Source of the DNA: Rhodamnia argentea
Taxonomy: Eukaryota > Streptophyta > Magnoliopsida > Myrtales > Myrtaceae
Direction: 5' to 3'
Length of the DNA stretch: 64,000 nt
NCBI RefSeq assembly: GCF_020921035.1
Contig: NC_063151.1
Span: 29,270,934 to 29,334,933, forward strand
How positions within the stretch are numbered: the first letter of the stretch is position 1; each line of letters starts with the position of its first letter. The notes beneath the pieces were generated by a model. It searched no databases, was not told the DNA's origin, and saw nothing but the letters and a program-made list of their open reading frames with translations. Made by a program: the position numbers and the translations under genes. Shown here piece by piece: positions 33,147 to 46,101 of the stretch.

Positions 33147-35228
33147 TGAGCAAGTATGAAGACGAACCAACCCGTGTGAATAGCAAAAAAAAAAAAAAGG
33201 ATCACAAGTTCACAACCTTTTACAGTCTCGGGTGATCATTGTCGCCATGACATGTATGAATAGCACCATGGTGATTTGCAATGTTACCACTCTGAAGTCA
33301 GATGTACATTTACCAGATGCAGTGATCACTAAAGAAGTGGATTTGTGCCTCTTTCAAGTTCTAATTTTGCTCAACTTTTATGGCTATTTCGCCCGCATTT
33401 TATCGTCTTCTTCTTCTTCGATGCACGAGAGTATGAGCTGCAGCAGAAGCCGTATGATGTAGCATTAGGATGGGGCATTATTAGCAAGTTTGGGACACTG
33501 ATCTTGGAGAGCAATAGAGACTAATGGTGATGGTGATTAATGAACATTGCTTCTGTGAGAAGATGAGTGAATCGCAATTAGTAACCTGGTTGGTCGAAAC
33601 AGATATATGGGTCTCTGTGTTTTCGTCAACAATGATTGATTTCTGTTCTAAGCGTTGATTCCGTGACCATTCCGCACAAGAATGCGAGATTTTTCGTTCT
33701 AAATAAGTTCGACATTCTGCTGGGATATCTAGATAAAACTGGTTGTGCTAAATTTTTTGGGTTGAATGTATTGTGTGTTGCTGCAACATCTTCAACGTGT
33801 CTTTTCCGGACAACTTAGGCAGAGACTCCACATTGTGGTTGTGATGCCGTAGATTTAACTCAAGGAGTTATTGTCTGCTTTGGCTCATCCCATACCAAGT
33901 CCATGGTTTTATCCTTTGGTATACAGGTGGGTACCTTCCTAGGAGGTCACCCATTCTGGAGTATGGAGTTCTAAAGTTAAGTATTGTTGTTATATCAAAA
34001 GGTTTCTATGTTAGTTAATTCCTTTTTTCACATATATATTTCAAAATCGCTATCCCCTTTTCAATGCACAGTTCCATTCATTCATGTCCCCTTTGCTATC
34101 TTAGAAGGCTATCAAGAGCCGCTTCTTGTCCAAACCCTCTCGCCTCGGTGATCACTCCCTACTTTTATCGAACCAAGTCGTTGCGGTGGTAACCTTTTTG
34201 AATTCAGCTACAAGACCCTCTCGTTCTTAGATCGATACATAGAAAAAAGAGGCGATTTTCACGATGCGTATCGATTGTTTTGGTCTTCATCGGTGCGACC
34301 CAGTTGGAAGAATCTGAATCAGGAATCTTCTCAATGCCTTTGGACTTTTCCTTCCAAGAGTTGAGGAAAATTCCTTGTGACCTTTGCGTGAAGCACTTGA
34401 TGCACGGTACGTATGATGGTGAATCAGAACCCATCTTTGGTAGGACAACGGACTCCTGTTTGGTCCTCTTTCCAATTCTTCGAACACACCGTAGGAACTA
34501 ACATCTGTACAACGGTTACTGATGTTCCTAGGAATTGGAGATTGGAACCGTGACTTGCTATTTATTTTTTTAGCTCTTTGTGTCTAGCCAGAAATGGAAA
34601 TTGGCCTTTTGTGGTGTTATCGGTCCGGTAAGAGTTAGAATGAAAAAAACGCAGCATCGAAGTTGTCCAGAATTGCCGGGGAAAACGAAGCTTAAAGTTT
34701 GGATGGAAGCTAATGGTTTCATTCGAAGAGTCCTAAAAGATGATTTTGTTGTGTTTTGTACTCGAAGGAAGTCGACAACTTAGTCTTTGCTTCGTTGACA
34801 ATATTTTTCATAGAGAGATTCAACCAAGAACATTGAACTTATCAACTTTGAAAGACCATTTCTCTTCAGCCAAATTTGGGCTTAGTACGTTTGTTACTTT
34901 GTGCCAAACTTTCAAATCATTAAGTTTTTGAAATTATTAGTGCTAAGTTTTTTAACGATCACTTAGTATTCTTTTAACGATCACTTTAGTGTCAAATTAG
35001 CCACGTCATCTCAAATATTAATAAAAAATACGTGTCAATTTTCAAGCCACGTTAGCTCTACACTAAAATGATCGTTTAAAGAAGTTGGACTTAGTATCAA
35101 GTTACAAAACTTAGCACTAAGTAATCATTTGAAAGTTTTCACTAAAGTAGTCGACACAACTTATGCACTTGGTATTGGCCAAATTTGATACGTCTTGGTT
35201 CCTCGACCATTTCTTCTTAGTCCAATCG
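33147..35228. other. 3' flank of the ERF gene and intergenic DNA
   Basis: 33180-33830 looks like 3' untranslated or non-coding sequence. 34080-34790 has several short open frames (73 and 67 codons) without recognisable domains. 34930-35180 contains partly inverted phrases ('taacgatcactt', 'aaaatgatcgtt') suggesting a small fold-back MITE. No supported gene. Confidence 0.35.
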
Positions 35229-35805
35229 CAGAGAGAATTACCAAAAAAGGTTCTAAACTATCGCAATTATGCAAATTCAATCTCAAACTTTTTTGTTTGC
35301 CGGTTGAGTCATAAACCTTTTGCAATAGTACCAATTTAGTCCATTTTATCGGCTGACGTGGATAATTTTTAATAATTTTTTACATTTTTCTTATTTTTTT
35401 GTTTGTCTTTTTTTCCTCTACTACTACTATGGCAGCAAGCTCCGATGAGGGCTGCCAAGGAGGGATGCGCAGCCCACGACCGGCCTCACCCAGGCCGGGC
35501 GAGGCCATGGCGGTCACAACATCTATAGCTGGTGAGGTTGCCCTTGCCCACGATCACCATGGCCTCACCCAAGCCGGGAGAGGCCGGTCGAGGGTCGCAA
35601 AGCCCTTGCCATAGCTCATTGCCACAATAGCAAAAGTAAAAAAAAAAAAAAAGAATAAACAGGAAAATAAAAAATAACAAATTATTGAAAATTGTCCATG
35701 TTAGCGAAAACTATCAAAGTGGATTGAATTGGCTAAAAACATGTTTAGGATTGAATTGACATAAATACAATATAATTATAAATATTTTGGTAATTTTTCT
35801 CCAAT
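35229..35805. repeat. MITE of the AATTACCAAAAAA family
   Basis: Starts 'agagaattaccaaaaaaggt' and ends 'attttggtaatttttct', a terminal inverted repeat like that of the 21.46-kb element. It contains 'ttgcaatagtaccaatttag', 'gctgacgtggataatttt' and a GC-rich core around 35440-35610. Confidence 0.65.
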
Positions 35806-35902
35806 CACGATGACTGGGATCCCTTTTAACCTTGAGAAGGGGGCACGGAAGGTGTGTATGGATTAAAGACATTAGCCCAATCCACTCCTTCCAATCAATT
35901 AA

Positions 35903-36840
35903 GGCTACGTTTGGTCGTTTGGATTTCTAGTCAAAATAGAACTAGATATGATAGGATAAGAAATCCAAAGATTTTGTTATATTCTATTTCTTGTTGGTAA
36001 ACTACAAACTTAAAGTTGGATACACATAGGCATGGCATGGTTGAAATCGATTCTCTTTAGCTAAAACATCGAGATGTTTTAGAAATTATTTAATGATGAT
36101 TTATTATTTAGCAGAGGATTGTGCCATCAAGAATTCGTGCACAACATCAACGGAGAAGACCTCGAAGAATCGGGGGTCTTAATTTGGAGTCGAGTCCTTT
36201 GAGAATGACCCGATGGCCTTGCTCGATGTCTTGTCAAGGGAGTAAACAAGTGCTGAACAATCTAAATATTCAGCTTATTTTTGCAAGTTGAAGATATACT
36301 CATGCGGCTCATCCAAAAGAGCCCTTTCGAATGCTCAAGAGAGCCATTTTGAATGTTAAGATTTCTTTTGAAAGTCAATAATCAACCTTGAATTCTTCAT
36401 AACATATTTAGATCCCTTTTGAATGTTGAAAATTTTCGAGCAATTAAAAAACGATGGACGTGATCTCATATCACGCTGAATAATTTATTGAAGAACAAGG
36501 TTGTGGAGATACTCATTTTTGCAATCGGAGACCTCAGCCTAGCATTGTCGGAGAGGTGACCACATTTGATGAACACTGTCGCCAAAGAGGTAGCTCAATG
36601 TGGCGGAGAGGAAACCCAACACGAAGGAGAGGTACTGGTTGTGGGAAAAACCCGATTCTCCTCATGTCCGCTCTCTTGAGAAATTTTATCCTAGTCTATC
36701 CTACTTCCTCCTCTAGGATTTTTTTTATCCTGGCTATATCCCCCTAAATGCCCCTTTTATCCTATCCTATATAGCTGCCAAACACAAGATAGGATGAAAC
36801 ATATCTTATTTTGGCTTATATCTTGATGACCAAACGCTGC
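35903..36840. mobile_element. PIF/Harbinger-like non-autonomous element
   Basis: The ends are GGCTACGTTTGGTC at the left and, read on the minus strand, GCAGCGTTTGGTC at the right. Both ends abut TTAA (35899-35902 and 36841-36844). GTTTGG-type inverted termini with TTA-containing target duplications are typical of Harbinger/Tourist elements. Sequence near both ends is rich in 'ggata' and 'tatcct' words in inverted orientation. No transposase frame is present. Confidence 0.65.
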
Positions 36841-36999
36841 TTAAGAATATCCCATCACCTTGATGCCTTGCTCGGTCACACATTAATGAGCTCGGCTATT
36901 CTCATTAGTTTAGGGTTTGAAGAAGGTAAGTTGGGCTTAGTGATCTACTAAAAAACTATACAACCAAGCTACAAGATTAATTTGCAATCTTTTGTTAAG

Positions 37000-37440
37000 A
37001 GAAAGGGACGTTTGATGATGGTCATCCTACGTGACACAATTGGTGCTAACCGTGTTACATAACATGATCGATCTTGACATGAACAATTTATAATAATAAT
37101 TTGATAGTTTTTTAAATTTTTTATTAATTTTTCTTTTCTTTTTCCTTTTCTTTTCTTCCCTTTTTCCTCTAGCCGGTCGATGGCCATCAGCGAGACTCGG
37201 CGACCGGCTAGAGGAAGAAGGAAAAAAAAAAAAAAATTATTAAAAATTATCCACATCATCGTTGGCGTGCCATGTAAGATGATCTACACGTTAGCGATTT
37301 TCAGCCAAAATTAACCGGATGGACTCAATTAGTAAAACATGAAAAAGGTTTAAGACTCAATTGGAACAATTAAAAAAGCTTATGAGTGAATTGGTAAAAA
37401 AACAATAGATTTAGGATTTTTTGGACAATTTTTCCATACG
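37000..37440. repeat. Fold-back element with GC-rich hairpin core
   Basis: A stem is visible at the centre: 'tcctctagccggtcg' is mirrored by 'cgaccggctagagga', flanked by T/C-rich and A/G-rich arms that mirror each other. Outer phrases such as 'gactcaattggaacaatt' belong to the family seen at 48.3 and 53.4 kb. Confidence 0.6.
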
Positions 37441-37489
37441 TGAATATCAAAATATGAGAAAAAATTCTTGTTTCTTTAGAATCTAAGAA

Positions 37490-38296
37490 GGGTTGCGCTT
37501 TTTCCATTCCCCATTTGGCTTAGACACTCCCTATCATAGTGTTTTGACCATATTATCTCTTATGTGTCCCATCTTTTAGTATTATTCTTCTATTTTATTG
37601 GGTCAAATTTATTGTTCCATCTTTTTTATTTTCTTTCCTTGTAGGTCCTGCTTTTCTTCTTCTTATCTTTCCCTCACCATTCCTTCTCTTTTCCATTTTT
37701 CGCTTGAGACAAGCCTTCGAAGCAAATATATACTTTAGGAGGAGGATTGTTGGAAGACAGATTGAGCCAAAAATTTTACAAATTTGATGAAAAGTCAAAG
37801 CACTGAGTAATGTGTACGTGTTGAATGCAATTGGCAATGACATTCATAGAACCAAAAGGAAAAGGGCCACTAGGCAACATAAACACTTGCAAATCAGCCG
37901 TTCAAGTAGCTTGCGAACACATGATTTAAAAACCACAAGGGCGATCGAAGTTACTATTCACCGTTACATATCCTCGAACGAGAAGACGTCTACAATTAGG
38001 GCACCGATCGTCTCCTCATCGGATCTTGTCTCTAGGACACCTCCCTTATCATTTATGAGTAGTTCTCCACCAAAGCTTACTTCCACTCATTCCCTCGCAT
38101 CAGCAAGAACGTCATTGAGCTCGGTGCCAGATCCAAATGCGGGATTAAAATGATTTGATAGATTAGTTTTGGGGCCCTTTTAGGATATATATTTTCTTTT
38201 TTTTTTTTTTTTTTTAGAAATTTTTGGGTTTTAAATAAAAAAATATTTTAAATTTTTTTTTGGGAAATTTTTCCTTTTAAAATATTAAAAAAAAAA

Positions 38297-38331
<35 letters not shown>

Positions 38332-39095
38332 TTTTTTTATTTTTTTTTATTTTTTTTTTTTTTTAGGGGATCTTCCTCTTGGTCTCCACCAGCTCACTGG
38401 GGCTTACGGCAGCTCAGCTCGGGGCTAGCCGTGTTGTCGCCACCGACATTACGGTGATCCTCCCGATGGTTGAGTAGGAACGTGGAAGAGAACGGCGCAG
38501 GGGAATGCGTGGAGGTGAGGGAGCTGGTGTGGGTATCGGAGGAGTCATCAAGGCGAACCGGGGAGGAGTTCCGACGTCATGTTGATAAGCAAGTGTTCTT
38601 AAGATGTGAAAGAGGTGAGGGTGTTGGGAAGACGCTACGGGTTTGGGCAAAGAGATTGACCTTCTTTATTTCCGAATTGCTTAACTGTAGCTGATAATGA
38701 AGTTACAATTGGTGAAGGGCAAGTAATAATGCCGGCCAGTTCATTTGACATTTTGTGTCATAATTTGCTCTTCCCTTTGTGCTTTTGTCGAGAACCTAAA
38801 TGAAGCATTAAATTTAGCATTTCATTTTAATGTTTTATGAGAAAAAATTGGGGGAAAAGGGAACAGACAGGGTTAAGCATTGTTGGTAGGACTCTGAAGG
38901 CGTGGAAAGATGAGAAGATGAGGGAGGAGCAAAGTGGGATCCACGAGGAAAGTAAAGAAGAGGGAAAAAGAGGATCGTACTTGACCAAAAAAAGGAAAGG
39001 AGAATAATGCTAGAAGGTGGCCACATAAAGGATAATATGATCAAAACATTATGATAGGAAGTGTTTAAGCCAAATGAGAAGTGGACAAAGCGCGG
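37490..39095. mobile_element. Element with about 190-bp terminal inverted repeats
   Basis: The left end (37492-37680: 'gcgctttttccattccccat', 'atttggcttagacactccct') is mirrored on the minus strand by 38900-39095 ('gcgctttgtccacttctcat', 'atttggcttaaacacttcct'). No target-site duplication could be fixed. The core contains low-complexity A/T sequence at about 38190-38365 and GC-rich sequence at 38390-38650 with no recognisable domain. Long TIRs suggest a Mutator-like element. Confidence 0.55.
38185..38365. repeat. Extreme poly-T / poly-A low-complexity tract
   Basis: About 180 bp of nearly pure T runs with interspersed A runs, including a block of more than 25 consecutive T. It has no codon or repeat-unit structure and may mark poor base calling or an assembly patch. 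Confidence 0.7.
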
Positions 39096-40305
39096 CCTTT
39101 AATTTAGGAAATGTTATCCACGTATTTACACTTTTTGAAAAATATCTCTTCTCCCCAAAAAAAACTCATCAACCCGATAACAAAGTATGATTAGCTGTCA
39201 AAGCCCGATCCGATTTAGTATTTTTTTCGAGTCTTGGGTCGGACAGTGTTTTGAATTTGTTTGGCGTTTTCTTTCTAAATCTCCCAATTCAAAAAGTATG
39301 AGCCCTAACCCTAACTTCCACTGATTGCACACCTCTCACTCTCCAATTTGAAAAGTCCGAGCCATAACATCCGCAATCGACACTTGGGAAATGGCTGCAA
39401 GAGACGCACCGACGTCTTCTCAGGAGCAAGTTCTGCGAGAGGTACTCGAGGGACCAACATTTTCATCATTTGGTCATTTACGCCAAGCAAGTTCAGGACT
39501 TGTACGAGCACAACTAATGATTAAGGAACCAAGCCACAATGGCCGTATAACAAGCAATTCACAACTCGCATACACAGTATATAGGAAGTTGGATGTAAGG
39601 CGACTCATGTTTGATATTTTTAACAAGCAATGGTAGGCGATATGGATGTGCCCCATTTTCGGAGATTGCTGGGATAGAAGATGTGAAGGCGGGAAAAAAA
39701 AAAGAAACATGAAACCCAAACCGGCCCGACCAAAGGATTTGAGACATATACAATTCAGGTATCGGATCGGTTCGGGCCTGGTCAAGCATCCTTTCATTTA
39801 GGCTTGGGTCGGGACGGATGCTGCCCCGACCCATTAACACCCCTCCGTCTCTGCCATTTCTTTTTGCCCAATTTCATTCTGGAGAAGTTACCACACACGA
39901 GCAAAACCAATGTTCCATGACACGATCGCCCATAAAACGCGTACAGCCATTGGCCCCGCACTCACCGGCAATTTTGGTTGGCCGCTCCAAAAATTCACGC
40001 CGGTCGTCGTTTGATTGGATTGATCCTAATCATGTTTTGTTGCTGAGGGGCTAAGAACGCTGTCGTTTGAAGCATCCACTTAAGCGACAGCGTTTACCCC
40101 AGTCGTCCTGTTTCTCTTGCTTTCCGTCGGTGCGAAGGGACTCTCCTCCCAAGGCGCCAGGCGAGAGTGCGAGAGAAACCGTAATTACAAGCAAATTCAT
40201 ATTTTCTTTTGCGCTCTTTCTTTCTCCTTATTAATATCTCGTTCTCATTTGATTTCGAACTCGCCGCCGAACAAGGTCGGTTTTTGTTTCGTACGCTCGA
40301 GAATC
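39096..40305. other. Intergenic; decayed hAT-like sequence and EHD upstream region
   Basis: 39190-39845 has 'gggtcgg'/'cccgaccc' words at both ends, with 'agctgtcaaagcccgatccg' at the left and 'ccgacccattaacaccc' at the right. This resembles a hAT-like element whose exact ends are unclear. An 81-codon frame at 39391 is not recognisable. 40100-40305 is the probable 5' leader of the EHD gene. Confidence 0.4.
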
Positions 40306-43300
40306 ATGGAGATTTCTCCGGTTCCGATCAGTACGTGCTCCAAAGAGAATCAGCAAATCTACCAGGAATGGTTCAATTACGCTGATTCAGGTCAAGCTCT
40401 CCTCTCTCCCCCTCTCTCTTTCTGAAATCGCGTTTACGAATGGATTTTTACGTCGACGAGCATTGCAGAGCGTAATTTTTGAATCTGTTGTTTGTCGGAA
40501 GTGAGTTTAGACTATCTTTCCATTCTGGTCATATGCGCTTGGGAGACACGTCCCGATGCTCATTGATTTCGTACATTTTGCTGCGTGGTCTCGGATCATT
40601 TTTTGTTTCGGTTGTTGTTCTGATGGCCAGTGCATTGTCAGATGGGGATGGACGCATTACGGGGAGCGATGCCATTAAGTTCTTCGCCTTGTCAAATTTG
40701 CTTCGACCAGACCTCAAGAAGGTTTTCTTGTACTCTCTAGGCATTATTCGTTCGCATCGTATACGTATTTTGGTGTTTCCATTCATAACGTGTTCTTTTT
40801 CCCGCTTAAGAGTGGTGATCCTTAGCTGTTTTCCTTAGCATCGGTGGATTACGTATATCCAGTTAAAGCTTAACTTGTGGAAGAACTAGGGAGTCGTAAC
40901 CCAAGTTGCTTCCTGATTCATATCACCATGTGTCATTGTTCCATTTTGCAGATTTAATTGATATGAATGGCCAAAACAGCATTTGGGTTGCAAATCTCTC
41001 TCTTTTCTTGTTGGTAAAATATCCCCGAAATGGTAAACTATGTCTAGGGAGAATAACAGGTTCCTGATGGATGATAACTTACTATAAATCATGAAGCTGT
41101 AATGTCAGTCAAATTATATGTTGAGCTATAATTTCTTGTTAGCGTGGCATCTTCTCTTGGTGGTCAGTGGAAGATAAAGCCCATGTTGTTCGAAGATAAG
41201 CCTCTGTGAATAGAAAGAACGTCATTTAAGCATCATTTATTGGTCTAGATCCACTTTATTTTGTAGGAGTTGTTTCTTATCCTTGAATCTGTACTTACAT
41301 GATTCTTATTTTGGACCAGTCTGCAAAATTGCACTATTTTTTCTGCATGAGCAGTTCCCACTCACTACAGCGTCATCTAATTGTTGACTCTATTCAAATC
41401 TCTTGATTTTTGATCAGGTGTGGGCAATTGCAGATTCCAAGCGACAGGGTTTCCTTGGTTTTGGGGAGTTCATTATTGCAATGCAGGTATGATGGAAGTA
41501 TTTGCCATGGATTTTAAGTTACATTTTTGTGTTACTGACCTGTTTTTCTCCCTTCAACCTGTAGTTAGTGTCTCTTGCACAAGCTGGACAATCAATCACA
41601 CAAGATCTTTCAAGCAGTGAAAGTGTGCTATCGATTCAGACCTTTTATTACATTTTATTTGTGATTCTAAGTAGTCAGTGAATTTATGGTGAAAAATCTT
41701 GCACCGCCAAATTCCTGTCAGAAGCATGATATCAGAAGATATGTGGCTTTCTTCCTATTACAAAATACTAAAGTGAAAAAATACTTGCCTGTGCTGCAGT
41801 TGACTTGATAAATTTGAGAGCCCCTACAATGACAGGTCTAGATGCCTTGCTAGCAGTAAGTCCACCCTCCCTTGTTCTTTATGCTCGTTTAATCCTGCAT
41901 GTTGACTATTTTTTTTTTCCCTTTCTGCTAGAAAAAAAGCGTTCGCTGAAGACAAACGAATCCGATTCTAATGGTGAGGAGCTTATCTTGAGAGAGAATT
42001 TTAATTGACAAAGTGGTCTCTGACTAGCAATTTATCTTGTGAGTATAATTTACATATTTTAGTTGTCAAGGTAATTGCTGACTAGCAATTATGCAGGCAG
42101 TTCTCACTCACAACCATCACCAGCTTCCGGTTGGTTTTCTTCAAAATCATCAAAAAAGGTGCACCATCCTTTCATCAACTCTAAGTACTGCTCCAACAGA
42201 AGATATCTTTCCGATGCGTATCATCTATCTTTTGCATCCATTCTGCTTTCATTTTTCAGTTTGTTGAAGTCTTTGGCATGATTGTGGCTGCATGGAAAGA
42301 AACTGCTTTGGTGCAGTGGCATTGGGTTGATTGTTGTGTTCTAAAGTGCCAATACTGATAGATATTAGTTAAACCCTCTATAATAGTTGTCACATATAGT
42401 AATGTTCATTTATTGTCTTAGAAGCGTCTGGAAATTTGGCTCCTAGTCATACGTTCTCTTGCTTTTGCTGATAGATATCGATTAGGAAGTCGTCCTCAAG
42501 CTATTGCAGTTTCTTTTTGCATGGTAAAGTCCATGTATGCATAAATAATATGCATCATCCTACCTTTCGAGTTTTTTGACTGCTCACTCTGTGCGGCAAA
42601 GTGACCCTCCTGTGAAACCTTTCGACTATGGATATCTCTACAACTCAGTTGTCTTTACGTGGCTTTTCCCAGATATCTCTTTCCTCAGTTACATCCATTG
42701 TTGATGGCTTGAAGAGACTGTATATTCAGAAGCTGAAGCCACTGGAAGTCACTTATCGCTTCAATGACTTTGTGTCACCTTTATTGGTTAGTAACTTGTG
42801 ACAATTATATATGGAGAGTCTCACCTAAAAGTATCTAACAAGTCTTTTCTTAATGTTGGCATGGTTAACTGATTGTTGCTGTTCGACATTTTTGTTGTAG
42901 ACGAATAGCGATTTTGATTGCAAACCAATGGTAATGCTTTTGGGTCAATACTCCACTGGAAAAACAACTTTCATCAAGCATTTGCTACAAAGTAGTTATC
43001 CTGGTAAGTTATCCTTCTTCTTATTTACCCTCCCTACAATAATACAAGATTCTCTTGGTGTGCTCACTGTCTATTATTGATTTACAGGAGCTCATATAGG
43101 ACCTGAACCAACAACAGATAGGTTTGTGGTTGTAATGGTATGGTACTGGAAATCTTTTATAGCCTGTTCAATAAAGAATGATATTAGGTGTACTAAAACT
43201 AGTCTAGTAAGTTGGTTTATTAAGTGATGTGGAACAGTTCTATTGGATGGTGAATATGGCTGGTTTGTTTGAAGGCCCACTTGTAATTCGTAACTTCATT

Positions 43301-45242
43301 TAGTGAACTAATTAAGTAAGCCAATCTGGGTATATCTAGTGTTCCTCTTATATAAAGGCGCGATTAGGTGCAGGTCTTTTTTTTTTTCTTTAACAGATTT
43401 TCAATCTGTCATCGTGTATTCAATCTACTTTCTCTGATTAGTTGATGGAAGCAGTTAGGACTGTTAGGCTCTCTTTTCGTGAATTTTGTCTTTTAAGTAA
43501 AAAGAAGTCCAAAAGCTAACTGGGTCCCTATGCAGTCTGGGCCGGATGAAAGAAGCATCCCTGGAAACACTGTTGCAGTCCAAGCAGACATGCCATTTAG
43601 TGGCCTGACAACATTTGGAACTGCATTTTTGTCAAAATTTCAGTGTTCCCAAATGCCTCATCCTGTGAGTAGCTGTTCTCAGCACAACCTTTCAAACTCT
43701 GTAAATTGTACTCGACACTTTTCTGCGGACACTTCAATTTCTATCTCGTCTGTATGCGTATTCTTTTGCATGCCGGAAGCTACTGGAGCACATCACTTTT
43801 GTTGATACTCCTGGAGTTTTGTCGGGTGAGAAGCAACGAACACAGCGTGCCTACGATTTTACAGGTGTAACTTCTTGGTTTGCTGCAAAGTGCGACCTCA
43901 TTTTGCTCCTATTCGACCCTCACAAGCTTGATGTAAGTGATGAATTCAAGCGTGTGATCTATTCTCTACGTGGTCATGACGACAAGATTCGTGTGGTTTT
44001 GAACAAAGCTGACCAAGTGGATACCCAACAAGTGAGAATTGAACATCCAACTGCTATTTTAATTCGTTGATTGTCAAAGCACCAGTTCATCTTGCTGTAG
44101 TCTCATCTGATTATCCATCTTTTGTTGCAGCTGATGAGAGTGTATGGAGCATTAATGTGGTCTCTTGGTAAAGTCCTAAATACTCCAGAAGTTATGCGAG
44201 TCTACATTGGGTAGGTTCATTTAACATAAACCTACAAGTCTTATGCACGTTCTTGATGTTCACATTTACAACATAATGATGTGACCATTCTTTAAGTCAC
44301 TTTTCCGTGCAATCTATAGTGTCAAGAGAAAGAATATGTGGGTCCTTTTGCTAATAATACCTATTTGAGCGCCACTGTGATTTCAGGTATTAAAATTTAA
44401 AGTCATACTGTTGGGTTTACATTTATCTGGAATTTCCCAGCATGTGTGGTTTGTTATGACTAATATTGCTTGGTATTATTCTGTCTGATCATATGCAAAA
44501 GGTGTCAGGCAATTGTTAAGGCTTTTCTAAAGCTAATGATGAAATTAAAATTTTGGATTTTCTGCAGTTCGTTTAATGACAAACCTGCGAATGACGTTGC
44601 TACTGGTCCCATTGGAAAAGAACTTTTTGAGAAAGAACAGGAGGACCTTTTAGCAGACCTAAAGGATATCCCAAAGAAGGCATGTGATCGTAGGGTAAGT
44701 GTGTGCTTAATGTTACTCTGCTTGTGTTTGTGTTCTTAGAGGATAGGTTATGGAGTTGTTTCCCTAGTCAAGTAGTTTTCGTGATGCATGTTTGAAACAT
44801 GTATTTTAATTTTATATGATTTTACCAGATCAATGAATTTGTGAAACGTGCTCGAGCTGCTAAGATTCATGCATACATAATCAGCCATCTTAAAAAGGAG
44901 ATGCCTGCTATGATGGGCAAAGCTAAGACCCAACAGAGACTCATTGATAATTTGGAAGACGAATTTGTGAAGGTTCTCTCTGTCTCTCTCTTCTCCCTTG
45001 TATACGCATTCTCAGTTGGGGGTTTTCACTTGTTCATTGCATTTGTGGGATTGCAGGTTCAGAGAGAGTTCCATCTACCTCCAGGGGATTTCCCGAATGC
45101 GGAGCACTTTAGGGAGACATTGAGTGGTTACAACATAGATAAATTCGAGAAGCTAAAGCCAAAAATGATACAAGCTGTGGATGATATGCTGGGTTATGAC
45201 ATCCCAGATCTCTTGAAGAATTTTAGAAATCCGTACGACTAG
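40306..45242 (+). CDS. EH-domain dynamin-like ATPase/GTPase (EHD1/EHD2 family)
   Basis: Membrane-remodelling protein of endocytic recycling. Sixteen exons: 40306-40390, 40642-40721, 41418-41486, 41565-41622, 41800-41855, 41932-41973, 42097-42158, 42673-42786, 42901-43003, 43088-43137, 43536-43664, 43780-44031, 44131-44210, 44568-44694, 44829-44972, 45057-45242. An N-terminal EH domain has the EF-hand loop [12 protein letters not shown]. The nucleotide-binding domain has P-loop GQYSTGKTT, the switch region [12 protein letters not shown] and NKAD. The C-terminus ends NFRNPYD. The sum is 1637 nt, exactly one base short of the 545-aa length of Arabidopsis homologues. The missing base maps to the A-run at the start of exon 6 (7 A where 8 would keep frame). 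A later AG at 41938-41939 would restore frame while dropping three lysines, giving 542 aa. Confidence 0.93.
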
Positions 45243-46101
45243 GGATCTGTTACAACCGAGTGTTGTGCTTTTAACATACTTTTGAGTGATTGTGTATACA
45301 TTTATGAACCCTACGCATAGAAATTTATTCCGGCCCTGTATAATATTAGTATTCTTTGAAAAGCATTCAACTGTAGAGGCAAATTATGTTCTTGTTTTTT
45401 TTATCAAATTATGTTCTTGTTAAAGCGGTTGGAAAATGATTAGTTTAATTCTCCCACACTCGTTCCCCTCTTTCTTGCAAAATAATGGTCACGAAATTAA
45501 TAGGTTTCCTTCTGCAACTGTTCCTAAGATCTCGATGATGCTGTTGCCACTGTCATTGATTCTGAGACGTTAATCGTTCTGGTTGAGAGCTACCCCGGTT
45601 CCATCTGTTCTTGATCAAAAACTCGACAACCCGGCAGAAAACGGCCCTTCTGGCGATGAAGACAGTAAATACCAAGAAAAAGAGAGATATGAAGGAATGC
45701 AAAATCAGCTAAAACTTTTCTGTCTAAGCAGCTGGTGATGAACGGGAGGAGTAGTCTGTGTAGTCGCCAATTCAACAAAATGATGAACCCGACATCGCCT
45801 TTCATTTCGCGTACTTGCGAGCAAATGACTGGCTTTTTCACAAATGACGCGAATTGGTTCATGGGCTTCTGATACGAGGGTTTGTAGATTGTACACAAAC
45901 TAATATGGTCAGAAGCAGATGCAGAAAAGCAAACTTCTTTCACTAAGTAGAAGGATAAGAAATACAGCAGCAAGTAAATGTCACTATCCACATCCGTCCT
46001 AGCTCCATCTCTCATTAGAACGATCCATCTGCAAAAGATGAAAAGGGAACATTCTTATTTCTGTCTCCTACACGTCCACGGCTCCTCTGCCTTTCGTCGT
46101 A
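45243..46101. other. EHD 3' region; unassigned open frame on the minus strand
   Basis: 45243-45480 is the probable 3' UTR of the EHD gene. A 141-codon minus-strand frame (45590-46015) overlaps a 63-codon frame. Neither has a recognisable domain, and it may be the 3' untranslated part of the small gene upstream on that strand. Confidence 0.3.
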
